Translations under genes and position numbers: made by a program | In this document: piece by piece, positions 36,271 through 44,985 of the stretch | How positions within the stretch are numbered: position 1 is the first letter of the stretch | How the letters are laid out: each line of letters begins with the position of its first letter | From: Microbacterium sp. W4I20 | GTDB taxonomy: Bacteria > Actinomycetota > Actinomycetes > Actinomycetales > Microbacteriaceae | Direction of reading: 5' to 3' | Assembly: GCF_030816505.1 (NCBI RefSeq) | Contig: NZ_JAUSYB010000001.1 | Coordinates: forward strand, 3,472,001 to 3,536,000 | Length of the DNA stretch: 64,000 nt | The notes under the pieces: model-generated | Told to the model about the DNA's origin: nothing | Seen by the model: the letters and a program-made list of their open reading frames with translations, nothing else | Database searches by the model: none

Positions 36271-37611
36271 TCAGCCGGTCACGACGGGTGCGGGAGCCCA
36301 GGCGGTCGCGAAGGCCCCCCAGATGATCGGGGAGTGGCGCGGGTCGCCGGTCTCGGTCCAGGCGCCTCGCTGCCCCCGCTGCCAGGCTCCGAGCGCGGCA
36401 ACCGGATCGGCCGTGTCGTGCGCGGCATCCACGGCGATGATCGCCTCGGTCAGCATCCCCTCGGCGCGGTCGCCGAGCGCCGGCACGAGCCGACGGAGAC
36501 CCGCCTCGGTGGGGAGGGTCCAGCGCGTCGCCGTCACGTACTCGGCGCCGCGGTGCACGAACGCCGCCACGAGTCCCATCGGCTCGGCGAAGCGCAGGTC
36601 GGTGCCCGAGTCGCAGGCGATCAGCGCCACGCGGTTCGGGGCGCGAAGCGGCGCCAGTCCTTCTCCGCCGAGCGCGATCTCGGCCGCGGAATACGGCCGG
36701 TGCGAGCCGATGGCCGGCGTCGTCCCCGGAGCATCCGGCCCGTCCGAGAGATGCATGCGGGCATCGAGGGCGTGCGTCGACGACGTCACGTGACCCACGT
36801 AGACGAGGCGACCCGCATCCGTGACGGCCTCCGCGAGGGCGAGCCGCGCGGCATCCGTCCGCCGGAACGCCTCCGCGGGGGAACCCGGGTCGGCCGGGCG
36901 TCGCCGTGCACCCCAGCCCTCGACCATCGCGGCCAGCGGTGACCCGGCGTCGACCGGACCCAGGACGCTTCCCAGCTCTCCTGTCGCCGAGAACCCGGGC
37001 ACGACCGGATCGAGGACCGCAGCGATCGGCGCGCCCGGCGACCACGGCGACACCGCCCGCGCCGGAGCGTTGCGCAGCGTCGCAGGGAGCAGCACGGAGA
37101 CGTCGACCAGGTCGAGAGCGCGCTCGTCGCCCTCCGTGCCCATCAGCTCCCACGGGACCTGTGCCGTCGACGGCGACAGCTGCACCCGCAGGTGCGGCCG
37201 TGCGCCGGCCTGCGCGAACGCGTTCAGTTCGGCCGCGAGCTGCTGCGGCACCAGTGCGGGGGTCAGGAGTGCCGCGAGCTCCTGCTCGCGTTCGACGTCG
37301 AGCAGGACGCCGTTCGTGAGCGCGCGCTGCAGCGCCTGCAGCCCGCTCTCTCCGGGGAGCGGCGACGGGAGGGCGCGCGCCAGCTGGTCCAGCACCGGGG
37401 CGACTCGAGACCGGGGGACCACGCTCATCCGCGGCGACGAGCGCTGGTGATCCCACACCCAGCTCACGAGCAGATCATCGGCGTCGACATAGCGAAGTCG
37501 TGCGGTCGGGGTGGCGCCAGCGGGGAGATCGACGAGCATCGCGTCGGCGTCGATCCTCGCGAGTGGCAGCGGTGCGCCGAGCAGCGGAAGGTCGCGCCAG
37601 GTGCTCACCAC
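36271..37611 (-). CDS. CHAT-domain caspase-like protease
   Basis: 446 residues. The N-terminal half (about 1-190) includes a segment with LRVQLSPSTAQVPWELMG, as often precedes CHAT folds. The CHAT domain follows with His274 in RLVYVGHVTSSTHAL and Cys333 in RVALIACDSGTDLRFAEP, the expected catalytic dyad. It ends with the family-typical PIIWGAFATAW. CHAT is the clan CD peptidase fold of separase and caspases. It is the last gene of a four-gene overlapping operon after a TPR protein, and 56 bp before lhr. TPR-CHAT pairs act in bacterial immunity and cell death, so a stress- or phage-triggered protease is a fair inference. Substrate unknown. Confidence 0.85.
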   Translation of the reverse strand: MVSTWRDLPLLGAPLPLARIDADAMLVDLPAGATPTARLRYVDADDLLVSWVWDHQRSSPRMSVVPRSRVAPVLDQLARALPSPLPGESGLQALQRALTNGVLLDVEREQELAALLTPALVPQQLAAELNAFAQAGARPHLRVQLSPSTAQVPWELMGTEGDERALDLVDVSVLLPATLRNAPARAVSPWSPGAPIAAVLDPVVPGFSATGELGSVLGPVDAGSPLAAMVEGWGARRRPADPGSPAEAFRRTDAARLALAEAVTDAGRLVYVGHVTSSTHALDARMHLSDGPDAPGTTPAIGSHRPYSAAEIALGGEGLAPLRAPNRVALIACDSGTDLRFAEPMGLVAAFVHRGAEYVTATRWTLPTEAGLRRLVPALGDRAEGMLTEAIIAVDAAHDTADPVAALGAWQRGQRGAWTETGDPRHSPIIWGAFATAWAPAPVVTG

Positions 37612-39233
37612 GCGGCCACCGCCTCGCCGGAGCGCACCGGCACGCCGTATTCGGCCTCGGCCGCGTCGATCCAGCGGTCGAGCACCGGGGAGCCTCCGGG
37701 CATCGCGATTACGCGCGGCGGTGCCGCGAAGCGGACGGATGCCGTCGCAGAGCCTCCGCCGACCAGACCGGCCGCTGCGGCTGGAAGCTCATCGGCGTCG
37801 ACCGGAGCGCCCGACGCCGCGTCCGGGAGCGGCGGGAGCTCGAACGGCAGCAGCACCCCGCCGTCGGGTTCTGCGAGGGCGTGCAGGGTGACGGATGCTG
37901 CCGCGTTCTCGATCAGCTCGAGAAGCAGGGCGGCGTCGCCGAGCGTGCGCACCAACCGGAATGCCAGTTCGCGCGCGGGAGCGGCGACCTGCACGCTCCA
38001 TCGCTCCCGGGTGACGCCGGGTGCGAACCCGTCTCGCAGTGCCTCCGTCACCAGGAGTACCGGGATCGCGAGATCGCGCGCCCGCTCGAGCCGCTGCATC
38101 CGCGATCGTGGCGTGAACGACATCGCCGCCCACTCGGCGTGCATCTCGGCGCGGCGGAGGTTCACCCGCGCGCGCTCGCTCGGGGAGCGCGTGAGGTCGA
38201 GGGCGGCACGGTAGGCCTCGTCGGCGGCGGGGTACCGATGCCGCGCCGACTCGGCATCGCCCAGGAACGCCTGGGCCTCGAGCCGCTCGTGCACGGCGGC
38301 ATCCGGATCGAGTCCCGCCAGGAGCGTGCGCAGGCTCTTCGCGGCGGCGCCGGCGCGTCCGGATTCCAGCAGCACCGCGGCCAGGCCCGTTCGGCTGGCG
38401 GCGAGGCGCGTCGTCAACCCGATCTGCTCGGCCAGCTCTGCGGCCCTCCGGAACCCTGCCTCGGCCTCGCTGTGCCGGCCCTCTTTCATCGCCGCCCGTG
38501 CCAGGTTCTCGATGGCGATCTGCCGACTGGTCGCATCGCCGGCGAGCTCCTGCGCCTGCTGGGCGAGCTGCAGATACTCCTGCGCTGCGGTGTCGTCACC
38601 GGTGCGCTGCGCGATCACGCCGAGGTTCGCGTAGGCATGACCGGACAGTTCCGTACCGACGGTCAGGGCGATCGCGAGACCGCGTTTCGCCTCATCCTCG
38701 GCCTCCTGCAACCTGCCGGTCAGTATCAGCGCCGCGGTGCGCGCGTTGTGCACGGCGAAGGCGAGCATCTCGCGCTGATCGATGTCGTCGTCGAGCAGCA
38801 CCTCAGCGTCGTCGATGCCGGCGAACGCGTCATCCAGCCGGTCCATCAGGGTGAGCGTCTGCGCCCGCGACAGCATCCCGTTGATCTGCACGGTGCGCGT
38901 CGCCCGCTCATCTCCGATCAGAACGATCGCCTCGGATGCCGCGGCGAGCCCGTCTTCGGTGAGACGGAGGGCTTCGGCGAGCTCTCCGCCGAACTCGTGG
39001 GCGGACGCCAGGTTGAGGAGGGCCCTGGCGCGCAGGTCGAGCCCTTCGCCGTCGACGTCGGGCACGCGCGTCAGCGCGACCGCTTCCCGCAGCTTCACCG
39101 CCCCCTCGGCGACGCGACCCGCGTGCAGCATGATCGCGCCCTCGTTGTTGAGGTCGCGGCCGCGCTTCCACCGGGCGGTGGCCGGGAGGCGCCCGCGTAC
39201 CGCGCTCGGCGGCCGGCCCTCCGGATCGCTCAT
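37605..39233 (-). CDS. Tetratricopeptide-repeat protein paired with the CHAT protease
   Basis: 542 residues from ATG 39233, which overlaps the previous stop (ATGA); an in-frame extension upstream is arginine-rich and not credible. Helical hairpins of TPR type run from about residue 25 to 330: ALLNLASAHEFGGELAEALRL, YANLGVIAQRTGDDTAAQEYL, AIENLARAAMKEGRHSEAEAGF, RTGLAAVLLESGRAGAAAKSL. The last ~150 residues form a different domain (LAFRLVRTLGDAALLLELIE; ASVTLHALAEPDGGVLLPFELPPL). It overlaps the protease gene by seven bases. TPR partners commonly hold or activate CHAT proteases; a similar role is inferred. Confidence 0.82.
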   Translation of the reverse strand: MSDPEGRPPSAVRGRLPATARWKRGRDLNNEGAIMLHAGRVAEGAVKLREAVALTRVPDVDGEGLDLRARALLNLASAHEFGGELAEALRLTEDGLAAASEAIVLIGDERATRTVQINGMLSRAQTLTLMDRLDDAFAGIDDAEVLLDDDIDQREMLAFAVHNARTAALILTGRLQEAEDEAKRGLAIALTVGTELSGHAYANLGVIAQRTGDDTAAQEYLQLAQQAQELAGDATSRQIAIENLARAAMKEGRHSEAEAGFRRAAELAEQIGLTTRLAASRTGLAAVLLESGRAGAAAKSLRTLLAGLDPDAAVHERLEAQAFLGDAESARHRYPAADEAYRAALDLTRSPSERARVNLRRAEMHAEWAAMSFTPRSRMQRLERARDLAIPVLLVTEALRDGFAPGVTRERWSVQVAAPARELAFRLVRTLGDAALLLELIENAAASVTLHALAEPDGGVLLPFELPPLPDAASGAPVDADELPAAAAGLVGGGSATASVRFAAPPRVIAMPGGSPVLDRWIDAAEAEYGVPVRSGEAVAAW

Positions 39234-40330
39234 CGCACCGCCCCGGCGACGCGTTCGGCGAAGGACGCACCCGGCGCCCCCCACCGTGCGGAGGCGTGAC
39301 GCAGCACACGCTCGCGATCGGACCCTGAGTCCGGTTCGCCGGGGGATGACGCGAGTGCCGGATCGCGGACCCACAGCATCCGCTCGCCCGCGGGCAGGAA
39401 GGCGACGGATGCCGCGACGGCGGTCTCGCCCCGGAATCGGCCGCCCTGCCGTTCCAGGGCCACATCGATATCCGAGTCGGCCGGACCGAACCGGGCCCGC
39501 AACGCTCGGGCCGCGAAGTCCGCATCCACGGCCGGGACCTCGATCTGCAGCATCAGGCTGCCGTCACTCTGCCGCAGAGACCAGCGTGCGAGGCCCTCGG
39601 CATCGACGGTCTGCGCCGGGACGTCGGCCCAGCGCACCGGGGCCGTGCCGGAGGCGACCTCGATCCCCGGGCGATCGGCGACCGGTCCCGTTCCGCCGGC
39701 GGCGAGCGCCCAGTCCTCGCGGTTCTCTCGCGCGGGCAGCAGCTCGACGCCGAGATCGTCGGCGAGGTCGTGGAGCGCGGCGGCCAGCTGCGCGCCCTCC
39801 GCTGCGAGGGCGGAAGGCAGTGCAGCGAGCGCCGAACGGATATCCGCCGCATCCCGCAGCGCACGCTCGACCGCTTCGTCGTCATCGAGCAAGTGCGACA
39901 GGAGGTCGCTCGTGACCGCTATCTCCGCGGCGAGGAGGGAGGGATCGACTGCCGGGATGCGGGCGCCGGCCGGCCACCAGGCGCGGGCCCAGGTCAGCTG
40001 TCCGAGTCGGTGGACGGCGTCGGCGATGCCGGCATCTCCCGGTCCCGTCCACTCGGGAGAGGTCTCGGCGCCCTGGCGCACGGCGTCCGCGACTTCCGGG
40101 CCGTAGAGGTCGGCCAGCCAGGCACCGGCGGCGTCGACGTCATCGATCACCGCGTCGGGCACCCTGATCTCCCGCACGTCGGCCTCGACGGTGGCATCGA
40201 CGGTGGCATCAGTGAGCAGCAGACCGCCCGCCGCTTCGACGACGGCCGTGAGGAATGGAGGGTCCGTCGCCTCGAGGCGACCGGGTGAGACGTGCGCGAC
40301 GCCGTCCCGCACCCGGACCAGCACGCTCAT
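39230..40330 (-). CDS. Uncharacterised protein of the CHAT-TPR operon
   Basis: 366 residues from ATG 40330, overlapping the upstream gene's stop (ATGA) and itself overlapped by the TPR gene. I do not recognise the family. The N-terminus looks beta-rich (VLVRVRDGVAHVSPGRLEATD), the middle is helical and Ala/Asp-rich with HLLDDDEAVERALRDAADIR, and the C-terminal part has alternating strands (WSLRQSDGSLMLQIEVPAVD; VAASVAFLPAGERMLWV). No signal peptide or membrane helix, so it is cytosolic. Tight coupling implies a fixed-ratio role, for example as sensor or inhibitor of the protease. Confidence 0.75.
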   Translation of the reverse strand: MSVLVRVRDGVAHVSPGRLEATDPPFLTAVVEAAGGLLLTDATVDATVEADVREIRVPDAVIDDVDAAGAWLADLYGPEVADAVRQGAETSPEWTGPGDAGIADAVHRLGQLTWARAWWPAGARIPAVDPSLLAAEIAVTSDLLSHLLDDDEAVERALRDAADIRSALAALPSALAAEGAQLAAALHDLADDLGVELLPARENREDWALAAGGTGPVADRPGIEVASGTAPVRWADVPAQTVDAEGLARWSLRQSDGSLMLQIEVPAVDADFAARALRARFGPADSDIDVALERQGGRFRGETAVAASVAFLPAGERMLWVRDPALASSPGEPDSGSDRERVLRHASARWGAPGASFAERVAGAVR

Positions 40331-41640
40331 GCGGCCTCCGACCCGACGTCGCCCGAGGCGGCTCGGCCCATCGCGTTCTTGAGTCGCTGCCGCTGATCCA
40401 TCACGACCGAGCGGAGCACGCCGTCGAGCAGATCCCAGAGGTCGCCCGACTCGACGCCCTGCTCGCGGAGCTCTCGCCCGTGAACCCGCACCCACAGACG
40501 GCGCAGGTAACCGCGGCGCACCGTGCGGACGTCATCGACGACGGATGCCGGCACCCCGCTGAGTCCGGCCGGAAGGCGCAGCACCCGTCGCACGTACGCC
40601 TCGCGTCGCCAGCGGGCGGCGAGCTGTCGATGAGCCACGGTCGCCTCCGGGACGTCGCCGACGTCGAGCGCGCGGCTCGCTGCCGTGCCGAGCACCATCA
40701 CCACACGACTCGTCTCCTCGCCGAGCTCCCAGGGGCGTGCCGCGCGCAGGATCTCCTCCTCGACGAGTCCCCGCGCATCGATTGCCAGTTCGGGGGCGGC
40801 ACCGCCGGCGAGCGCGGCGAACAGGCGCTCGAAGATCGAACGGTCGAAGGGGAGCGGCAGATCGCGCTTGGATGCCGAGCCTCCCACCACCGGCCGCGGC
40901 GGAAGGGCGTGCACGGTCAGGCCCAGCGCGCTCGCCGCACCGTCCGCGGCCAGAGACGCGGCTGCCGAGCTCCCGGCATCCGATCCGACCAGCGCGGCGA
41001 ACAGCGCCCCAGCGGCCCCGCGCGGGCTGGCATCGAGTGCGGCGAGGACGGCATCCTGATCTTCTCCTCGCGGCATGTCCGCCCGCTTCTCCCACGCGGC
41101 GGCGAGCTCAGCCTCGAGACGCGAAACCTCCGTCTCATCGCCCAGCAGGTGACGCACCTGGGACAGCAGGGAGTCGCCGGAGACCTGCGCGATCTCGGAC
41201 ACGACCTCCACCGCGACCGCATCCGCATCCGCAGTCGGCGCTCCCGCCGTGCGGGCGAGCTCGTAGCACCGCTGGAAGTACTTCTCCTGCGGGTTGCCGT
41301 CGGTGATCCCCAGCCGCCGCCGGGCGGCCTTCAACTCCAGGAACCAGGCGGATGCCGCGGCCAACTCGCCGCCTGCCGCCCGGATGCGCTCGCGCAGTTC
41401 GTCGGCCGCCGCCGCGGTCAGGGAACCGCCGGCCAGACCGGGGTTCTGCACGGGGCGGATCACCAGCGGATCGAGGATCAGCTTCATGGTGCGCGCGAGC
41501 GGGCGGCCGGAGCCGTTGCTGAACGGGGCGACCTCGTCGCCGAGCTCCTGCCATGCCTGCGCGATCACCTGCGCACGCGGATACAGCACCGCCGCAGCGG
41601 CGTCGAGACTCGCGGGGGTGAGCCTGGCAGGCGCGCTCAT
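40327..41640 (-). CDS. Uncharacterised helical protein, first gene of the CHAT-TPR operon
   Basis: 437 residues from ATG 41640; a TAGGCT -10 box ends seven bases upstream, so a leaderless mRNA is likely. I do not recognise the family. The protein is mostly helical, soluble and rich in Ala, Arg and Glu: ELRERIRAAGGELAAASAWF, YFQRCYELARTAG, LLSQVRHLLGDETEVSRLEAEL. No nuclease or ATPase motif is visible. The C-terminus has basic patches (VDDVRTVRRGYLRRLWVRVH) that could bind nucleic acid or a partner. Its start position in the operon suits a recognition component. Confidence 0.75.
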   Translation of the reverse strand: MSAPARLTPASLDAAAAVLYPRAQVIAQAWQELGDEVAPFSNGSGRPLARTMKLILDPLVIRPVQNPGLAGGSLTAAAADELRERIRAAGGELAAASAWFLELKAARRRLGITDGNPQEKYFQRCYELARTAGAPTADADAVAVEVVSEIAQVSGDSLLSQVRHLLGDETEVSRLEAELAAAWEKRADMPRGEDQDAVLAALDASPRGAAGALFAALVGSDAGSSAAASLAADGAASALGLTVHALPPRPVVGGSASKRDLPLPFDRSIFERLFAALAGGAAPELAIDARGLVEEEILRAARPWELGEETSRVVMVLGTAASRALDVGDVPEATVAHRQLAARWRREAYVRRVLRLPAGLSGVPASVVDDVRTVRRGYLRRLWVRVHGRELREQGVESGDLWDLLDGVLRSVVMDQRQRLKNAMGRAASGDVGSEAA

Positions 41641-41647
41641 GACCGCC

Positions 41648-41653
41648 AGCCTA
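41648..41653 (-). promoter_or_regulatory. -10 box (TAGGCT) of the CHAT-TPR operon
   Basis: On the minus strand CTATAGGCT is followed by GGCGGTC and the ATG start. No ribosome site is present. The 90-bp gap is shared with the divergent beta-propeller gene. Confidence 0.5.
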
Positions 41654-41730
41654 TAGAGGCGCACCGACCTCGCGAGCGCGGGGAGGGAAACCGTGATCGG
41701 GAGAGTCGCGCGGCTCGGCATCCTGACGAC

Positions 41731-43020
41731 ATGAACACGAACGAATCGCGAGGATACGTGCTGAACGGCACGACGGTTCTTCCCCTGCAGGCGACATCGC
41801 TGCCGACTTCGGGCCCGAGAGATCCGCGCACCCTGCGGCGCCGTCTGCGGCTGCGCTTCCTCGGCTTCCTCCTGGCGCCGGCGGTCATCGGCGCCACCAT
41901 CTACCTCCTATCAGCGGTGCTGGCTCCGTCATCGCGCGACATCGAGATCCAACCCGGGTCTGCGGTCGTGAGCATCGACGAGCAGGAGATCGCCATCATG
42001 ATCTACTCCGACTCGTCGCGACCCGGCCCGTTCGAGCCGATGTTCCAGAATCGGGCGGCGGCGATCCGGCTCTCCGATGGGAAGACGCTCTGGGATGAGC
42101 GTCTGAACGACCAGCTCTCGAGCGCTGCGGTCGCGCTCGCTGCTGATTCGGCGCGGGTCTACGTCGGCACGGATGAGGGCCTCGTGATCCTGAACGCGAG
42201 GACCGGTGCGATCGAGGCCGCAGGGGCGGAAATCCCCGGACTCGGGGCGGATGCCGTGCTCTCGGCATCCGCTTACGGATACGACCGCGAGATGAACGTG
42301 GTCGTCGCCCTCGAGGCCAGCGGATCACTGGTGCAGATCCCGGTCGGCAGCGCGGAGGCGCAACCCGCGGACACGACGGTGACGGCCCGATGGCGGGGCA
42401 CCCTGAGCGCTTCACCTCTGCTCGACACGTCAGCGCTGACCCGGCTGGCGGATGCCGCCGCGACGCCGGACGGCACGACCTTCGAGATCGAGCAGGTCGA
42501 CGAGGCGGTCGGACGCGATGCCCTCGTGATCACCTCCGCCGACGGGCTCCTGACCCGCCGCACCGAGTTCGTGGACGCGGAGATCATCCCCGTCTCCGGA
42601 CTCGCACCGCAGCCCGGGATCCTGCTCGACACCGGCCAGTTCGTGGAGGGCGACTTCCGCGACATCGACAGTGACGACATCGAGGCTCTGCTCGAAGCGG
42701 CGAGTCAGCTGACCGGGGAGACGGTGCCGGAGCCCGCCGCCTTCGAGACCGGGTACGTGCTGGTGCAGCATCGGGAGTCGGTGAACGCCGAGCGGACGCT
42801 GCTCAGCAGCGTCGACATCGCCACGGGGCAGCTCGTCGACACGGTCGAGATCCAGGGCGACGCGATGCGGGCGATCACCGGCCCCGCGGGGACGACGGCG
42901 GTGATTGCCGCCGACCCCGAGAGCTGGTACCCGAACGAGCTGCTGGTGCTCGAGCCGGACGGTGGACTGCGCCCGGTCGAGGTCGGCGCCACCGGTTGGT
43001 GGGAGGGACTTCTCGGCTAG
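41731..43020 (+). CDS. Membrane-anchored beta-propeller protein (PQQ-like/PA2928-like)
   Basis: 429 residues. A cytoplasmic N-terminus with the basic stretch TLRRRLRLRFLGF precedes one membrane helix (LLAPAVIGATIYLLSAVLA, ~50-68) and a large extracytoplasmic region. Repeats such as AAIRLSDGKTLWDERLNDQL and ARVYVGTDEGLVILNARTGAIEA are the beta-propeller signature seen in PQQ-like and PA2928-type proteins. Likely an anchored binding or scaffold protein; no catalytic residues are evident. Divergent from the CHAT-TPR operon with only 90 bp between, so co-regulation is possible. Overlaps the convergent ABC-F stop by four bases. Confidence 0.72.
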   Translation: MNTNESRGYVLNGTTVLPLQATSLPTSGPRDPRTLRRRLRLRFLGFLLAPAVIGATIYLLSAVLAPSSRDIEIQPGSAVVSIDEQEIAIMIYSDSSRPGPFEPMFQNRAAAIRLSDGKTLWDERLNDQLSSAAVALAADSARVYVGTDEGLVILNARTGAIEAAGAEIPGLGADAVLSASAYGYDREMNVVVALEASGSLVQIPVGSAEAQPADTTVTARWRGTLSASPLLDTSALTRLADAAATPDGTTFEIEQVDEAVGRDALVITSADGLLTRRTEFVDAEIIPVSGLAPQPGILLDTGQFVEGDFRDIDSDDIEALLEAASQLTGETVPEPAAFETGYVLVQHRESVNAERTLLSSVDIATGQLVDTVEIQGDAMRAITGPAGTTAVIAADPESWYPNELLVLEPDGGLRPVEVGATGWWEGLLG

Positions 43021-44714
43021 ACCTCCCGCAGCGTGCCGTCGGCCTCGATCTCGAGAGTGAGATCGAGGTCGAGGCGCGCGAGGAACGCGTCGTCGTGGCT
43101 CACCACCAGCACGGCTCCGCGGTACGCACGGAGTGCCTCGACGAGCTGGTCGACCGTGTCGAGGTCGAGATTGTTCGTCGGCTCATCCAGCACCACGAGG
43201 TGCGGCGGCGGATCCGAGAGCAGCAGCTTCGCCAGGGCGACGCGGAAGCGCTCACCGCCGGAGAGAGCCGCGACCGGGCGGTCGGCGGTGGCCCCGCGGA
43301 TCAGGAACCGGGCGAGCCGGTTGCGCAGCTCCTTCTCGGGCACCTGCGGCGCCGCCTGCGCGATGTTCTCGAACACCGAACGGGCCTCGTCCAGGCCGTC
43401 GACCCGCTGCGGCAGGTATCCGATCTGATCCGTGGAGGCCGTCGCGACCAGGTGCGGTGCACAACTCCTCCATTCCTCGCCGGATTCGAGGGAGTTCCGC
43501 GTATCGGTGCGGGCGCCCGGCTCCGGATCCGCCGTTCTGGAGGAGTTGCGCACGGCCACGCGCGCTGAGTCGGCGACCAGGCGCTCCAGCAGGGTCGTCT
43601 TTCCGGCGCCGTTGCGCCCGATCAGCGCGACCCGCTCGGGCCCCTGGATGACCCAGGCGCGCTCGTGGTCGGCCAGGGTCGCGATCCGGCGGGACCGCGA
43701 CACCTGCGGATCGGGCAGCTCGATCTTCATCGACGCATCCGAGCGCACGCGGTGCCCGGCCGCGTCGAGCGTCGCCCGCGCCGCCTCCTCCTTCGCCCCG
43801 ACCTCGGTGCGGAGCTTCCCGGCCGACACCTCGGCCGCCATCTTGCGCCCGTGCGCGACGATCTTCGGCACGCGCTTCTCGAGCTCGGCCTTCTTGGCCG
43901 TACGCGCGCGGTGCGAGAGCTTCACCTCGGCCTCGATGCGCTGGCGCTTCTCCTTGCGGAGCACCTGCGCGGCCGTGACCTCGGCCTGCTTCGCGGCATC
44001 CTGCTCGGCGTCCAGCCAGGCGCGCCATGCGGAGTACGGGCCTCCGAACACGCTCAGGGTCTGGGCGTAGAGCTCGGCGGTGTCGTCCATCAGCTCGAGC
44101 AGCGACAGGTCGTGGCTCACGACGATGAGCGTGCCCTTCCAGGCCTGCACCATCGCCTGCAGCTTCGCTCTGGCGTCGCGATCGAGGTTGTTCGTCGGTT
44201 CATCGAGCAGCGTGATCGGCGCACGACGCAGGCGGATGCCGGCGATGGCCACCAGCACCGCCTCGCCGCCCGACAGCTCCCCGACGCGGCGGTCGAGGAA
44301 GTCCGCCGAGAGGCCGGCTTCGGCGAGGGATGCCTCGGCGCGCGCCTCGATGTCCCAGTCGTCGCCGACCGTGTCGAAGTGCGCGGGGTCGACGTCGCCC
44401 GCCGCGATCGCCCGCACGGCGTCGAGCGTCTCGGACACGCCGAGGAGCTCGGCGACGCGGCGATCGACGTCGAGCGTCAGCTGTTGCGGAAGGTACGCGA
44501 CCTCGCCGGATGCCGCGACGAATCCCGACGTCGGTTCGAGCTCGCCGGCCATCAGGCGCAGCAGGGTCGACTTCCCGGCGCCGTTGCGGCCGACGAGGCC
44601 GGTGCGTCCGGAGCCGAAGGCCCCCGAGAGCCCGTCCAGGGCTGTGGAGCCGTCGGGCCAGGTGAAGGTGAGTCGATCGAGAGTGACCGACGCGTGAAGG
44701 GTGGGTTGTGACAT
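43017..44714 (-). CDS. ABC-F family ATPase with an in-frame inserted repeat
   Basis: 565 residues from ATG 44714 (AGGAGA upstream). Two ATPase domains without membrane helices: Walker A GRNGAGKSTLL and GRNGAGKTTLL, signatures LSGGEAVLVAIAG and LSGGERFRVALAK, Walker B ITLLDEPTNNLD and LVVLDEPTNNLD, joined by a basic P-site-tRNA-interaction-type linker. ABC-F proteins bind ribosomes; some give antibiotic resistance. Between Walker A and Q-loop of domain two about 33 residues (NSSRTADPEPGARTDTRNSL in part) are encoded by an inverted-repeat element and are not expected in the family. Confidence 0.9.
   Translation of the reverse strand: MSQPTLHASVTLDRLTFTWPDGSTALDGLSGAFGSGRTGLVGRNGAGKSTLLRLMAGELEPTSGFVAASGEVAYLPQQLTLDVDRRVAELLGVSETLDAVRAIAAGDVDPAHFDTVGDDWDIEARAEASLAEAGLSADFLDRRVGELSGGEAVLVAIAGIRLRRAPITLLDEPTNNLDRDARAKLQAMVQAWKGTLIVVSHDLSLLELMDDTAELYAQTLSVFGGPYSAWRAWLDAEQDAAKQAEVTAAQVLRKEKRQRIEAEVKLSHRARTAKKAELEKRVPKIVAHGRKMAAEVSAGKLRTEVGAKEEAARATLDAAGHRVRSDASMKIELPDPQVSRSRRIATLADHERAWVIQGPERVALIGRNGAGKTTLLERLVADSARVAVRNSSRTADPEPGARTDTRNSLESGEEWRSCAPHLVATASTDQIGYLPQRVDGLDEARSVFENIAQAAPQVPEKELRNRLARFLIRGATADRPVAALSGGERFRVALAKLLLSDPPPHLVVLDEPTNNLDLDTVDQLVEALRAYRGAVLVVSHDDAFLARLDLDLTLEIEADGTLREV
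43457..43553. repeat. 97-bp inverted-repeat element inserted in the ABC-F gene
   Basis: Terminal arms GTGCACAACTCCTCCA (43457-43472) and TGGAGGAGTTGCGCAC (43538-43553) are complementary at 15 of 16 positions. The interior shows weaker symmetry. No stop codon interrupts the host frame. It behaves like a small palindromic mobile or REP-type element. Confidence 0.7.
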
Positions 44715-44829
44715 GGGTGTCTCCTGTCGAGTGCGAGGGTGCACTGACACCGGCACCTCGGTCACGAGCCACGAGGGGTCGGAGCGGAGGAGCGGTCCTG
44801 ATCAAGCGGGACGGTTCCCAGATGGGGAT

Positions 44830-44854
44830 GGGTCCCTGAGCCTGTCGAAGGGTC
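44830..44854. repeat. Dispersed repeat A copy upstream of the ABC-F gene
   Basis: GGTCCCTGAGCCTGTCGAAG followed by GGTC, a canonical copy in the 271-bp gap between the ABC-F and esterase genes. The rest of the gap holds two direct CCGGGCGTGTCG words (44945 and 44970 regions) and no gene I can support. Confidence 0.8.
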
Positions 44855-44985
44855 GTCGGGTCAGCGCGCGGAAAGAGGAGCGCGGAGGCGACGGATCAGA
44901 TCAAAGGACTTCCAGACACGGCGGACAGGACAGGGAGACGATACCCGGGCGTGTCGGCAGGACGCAACCCCGGGCGTGTCGCGGC

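Noticed and set aside
31566..41640. A CRISPR type III-E-like effector associated with the TPR and CHAT genes
   Set aside because: No Cas domains or repeat-spacer array were seen in the window; the operon holds two unrelated unknown proteins instead.
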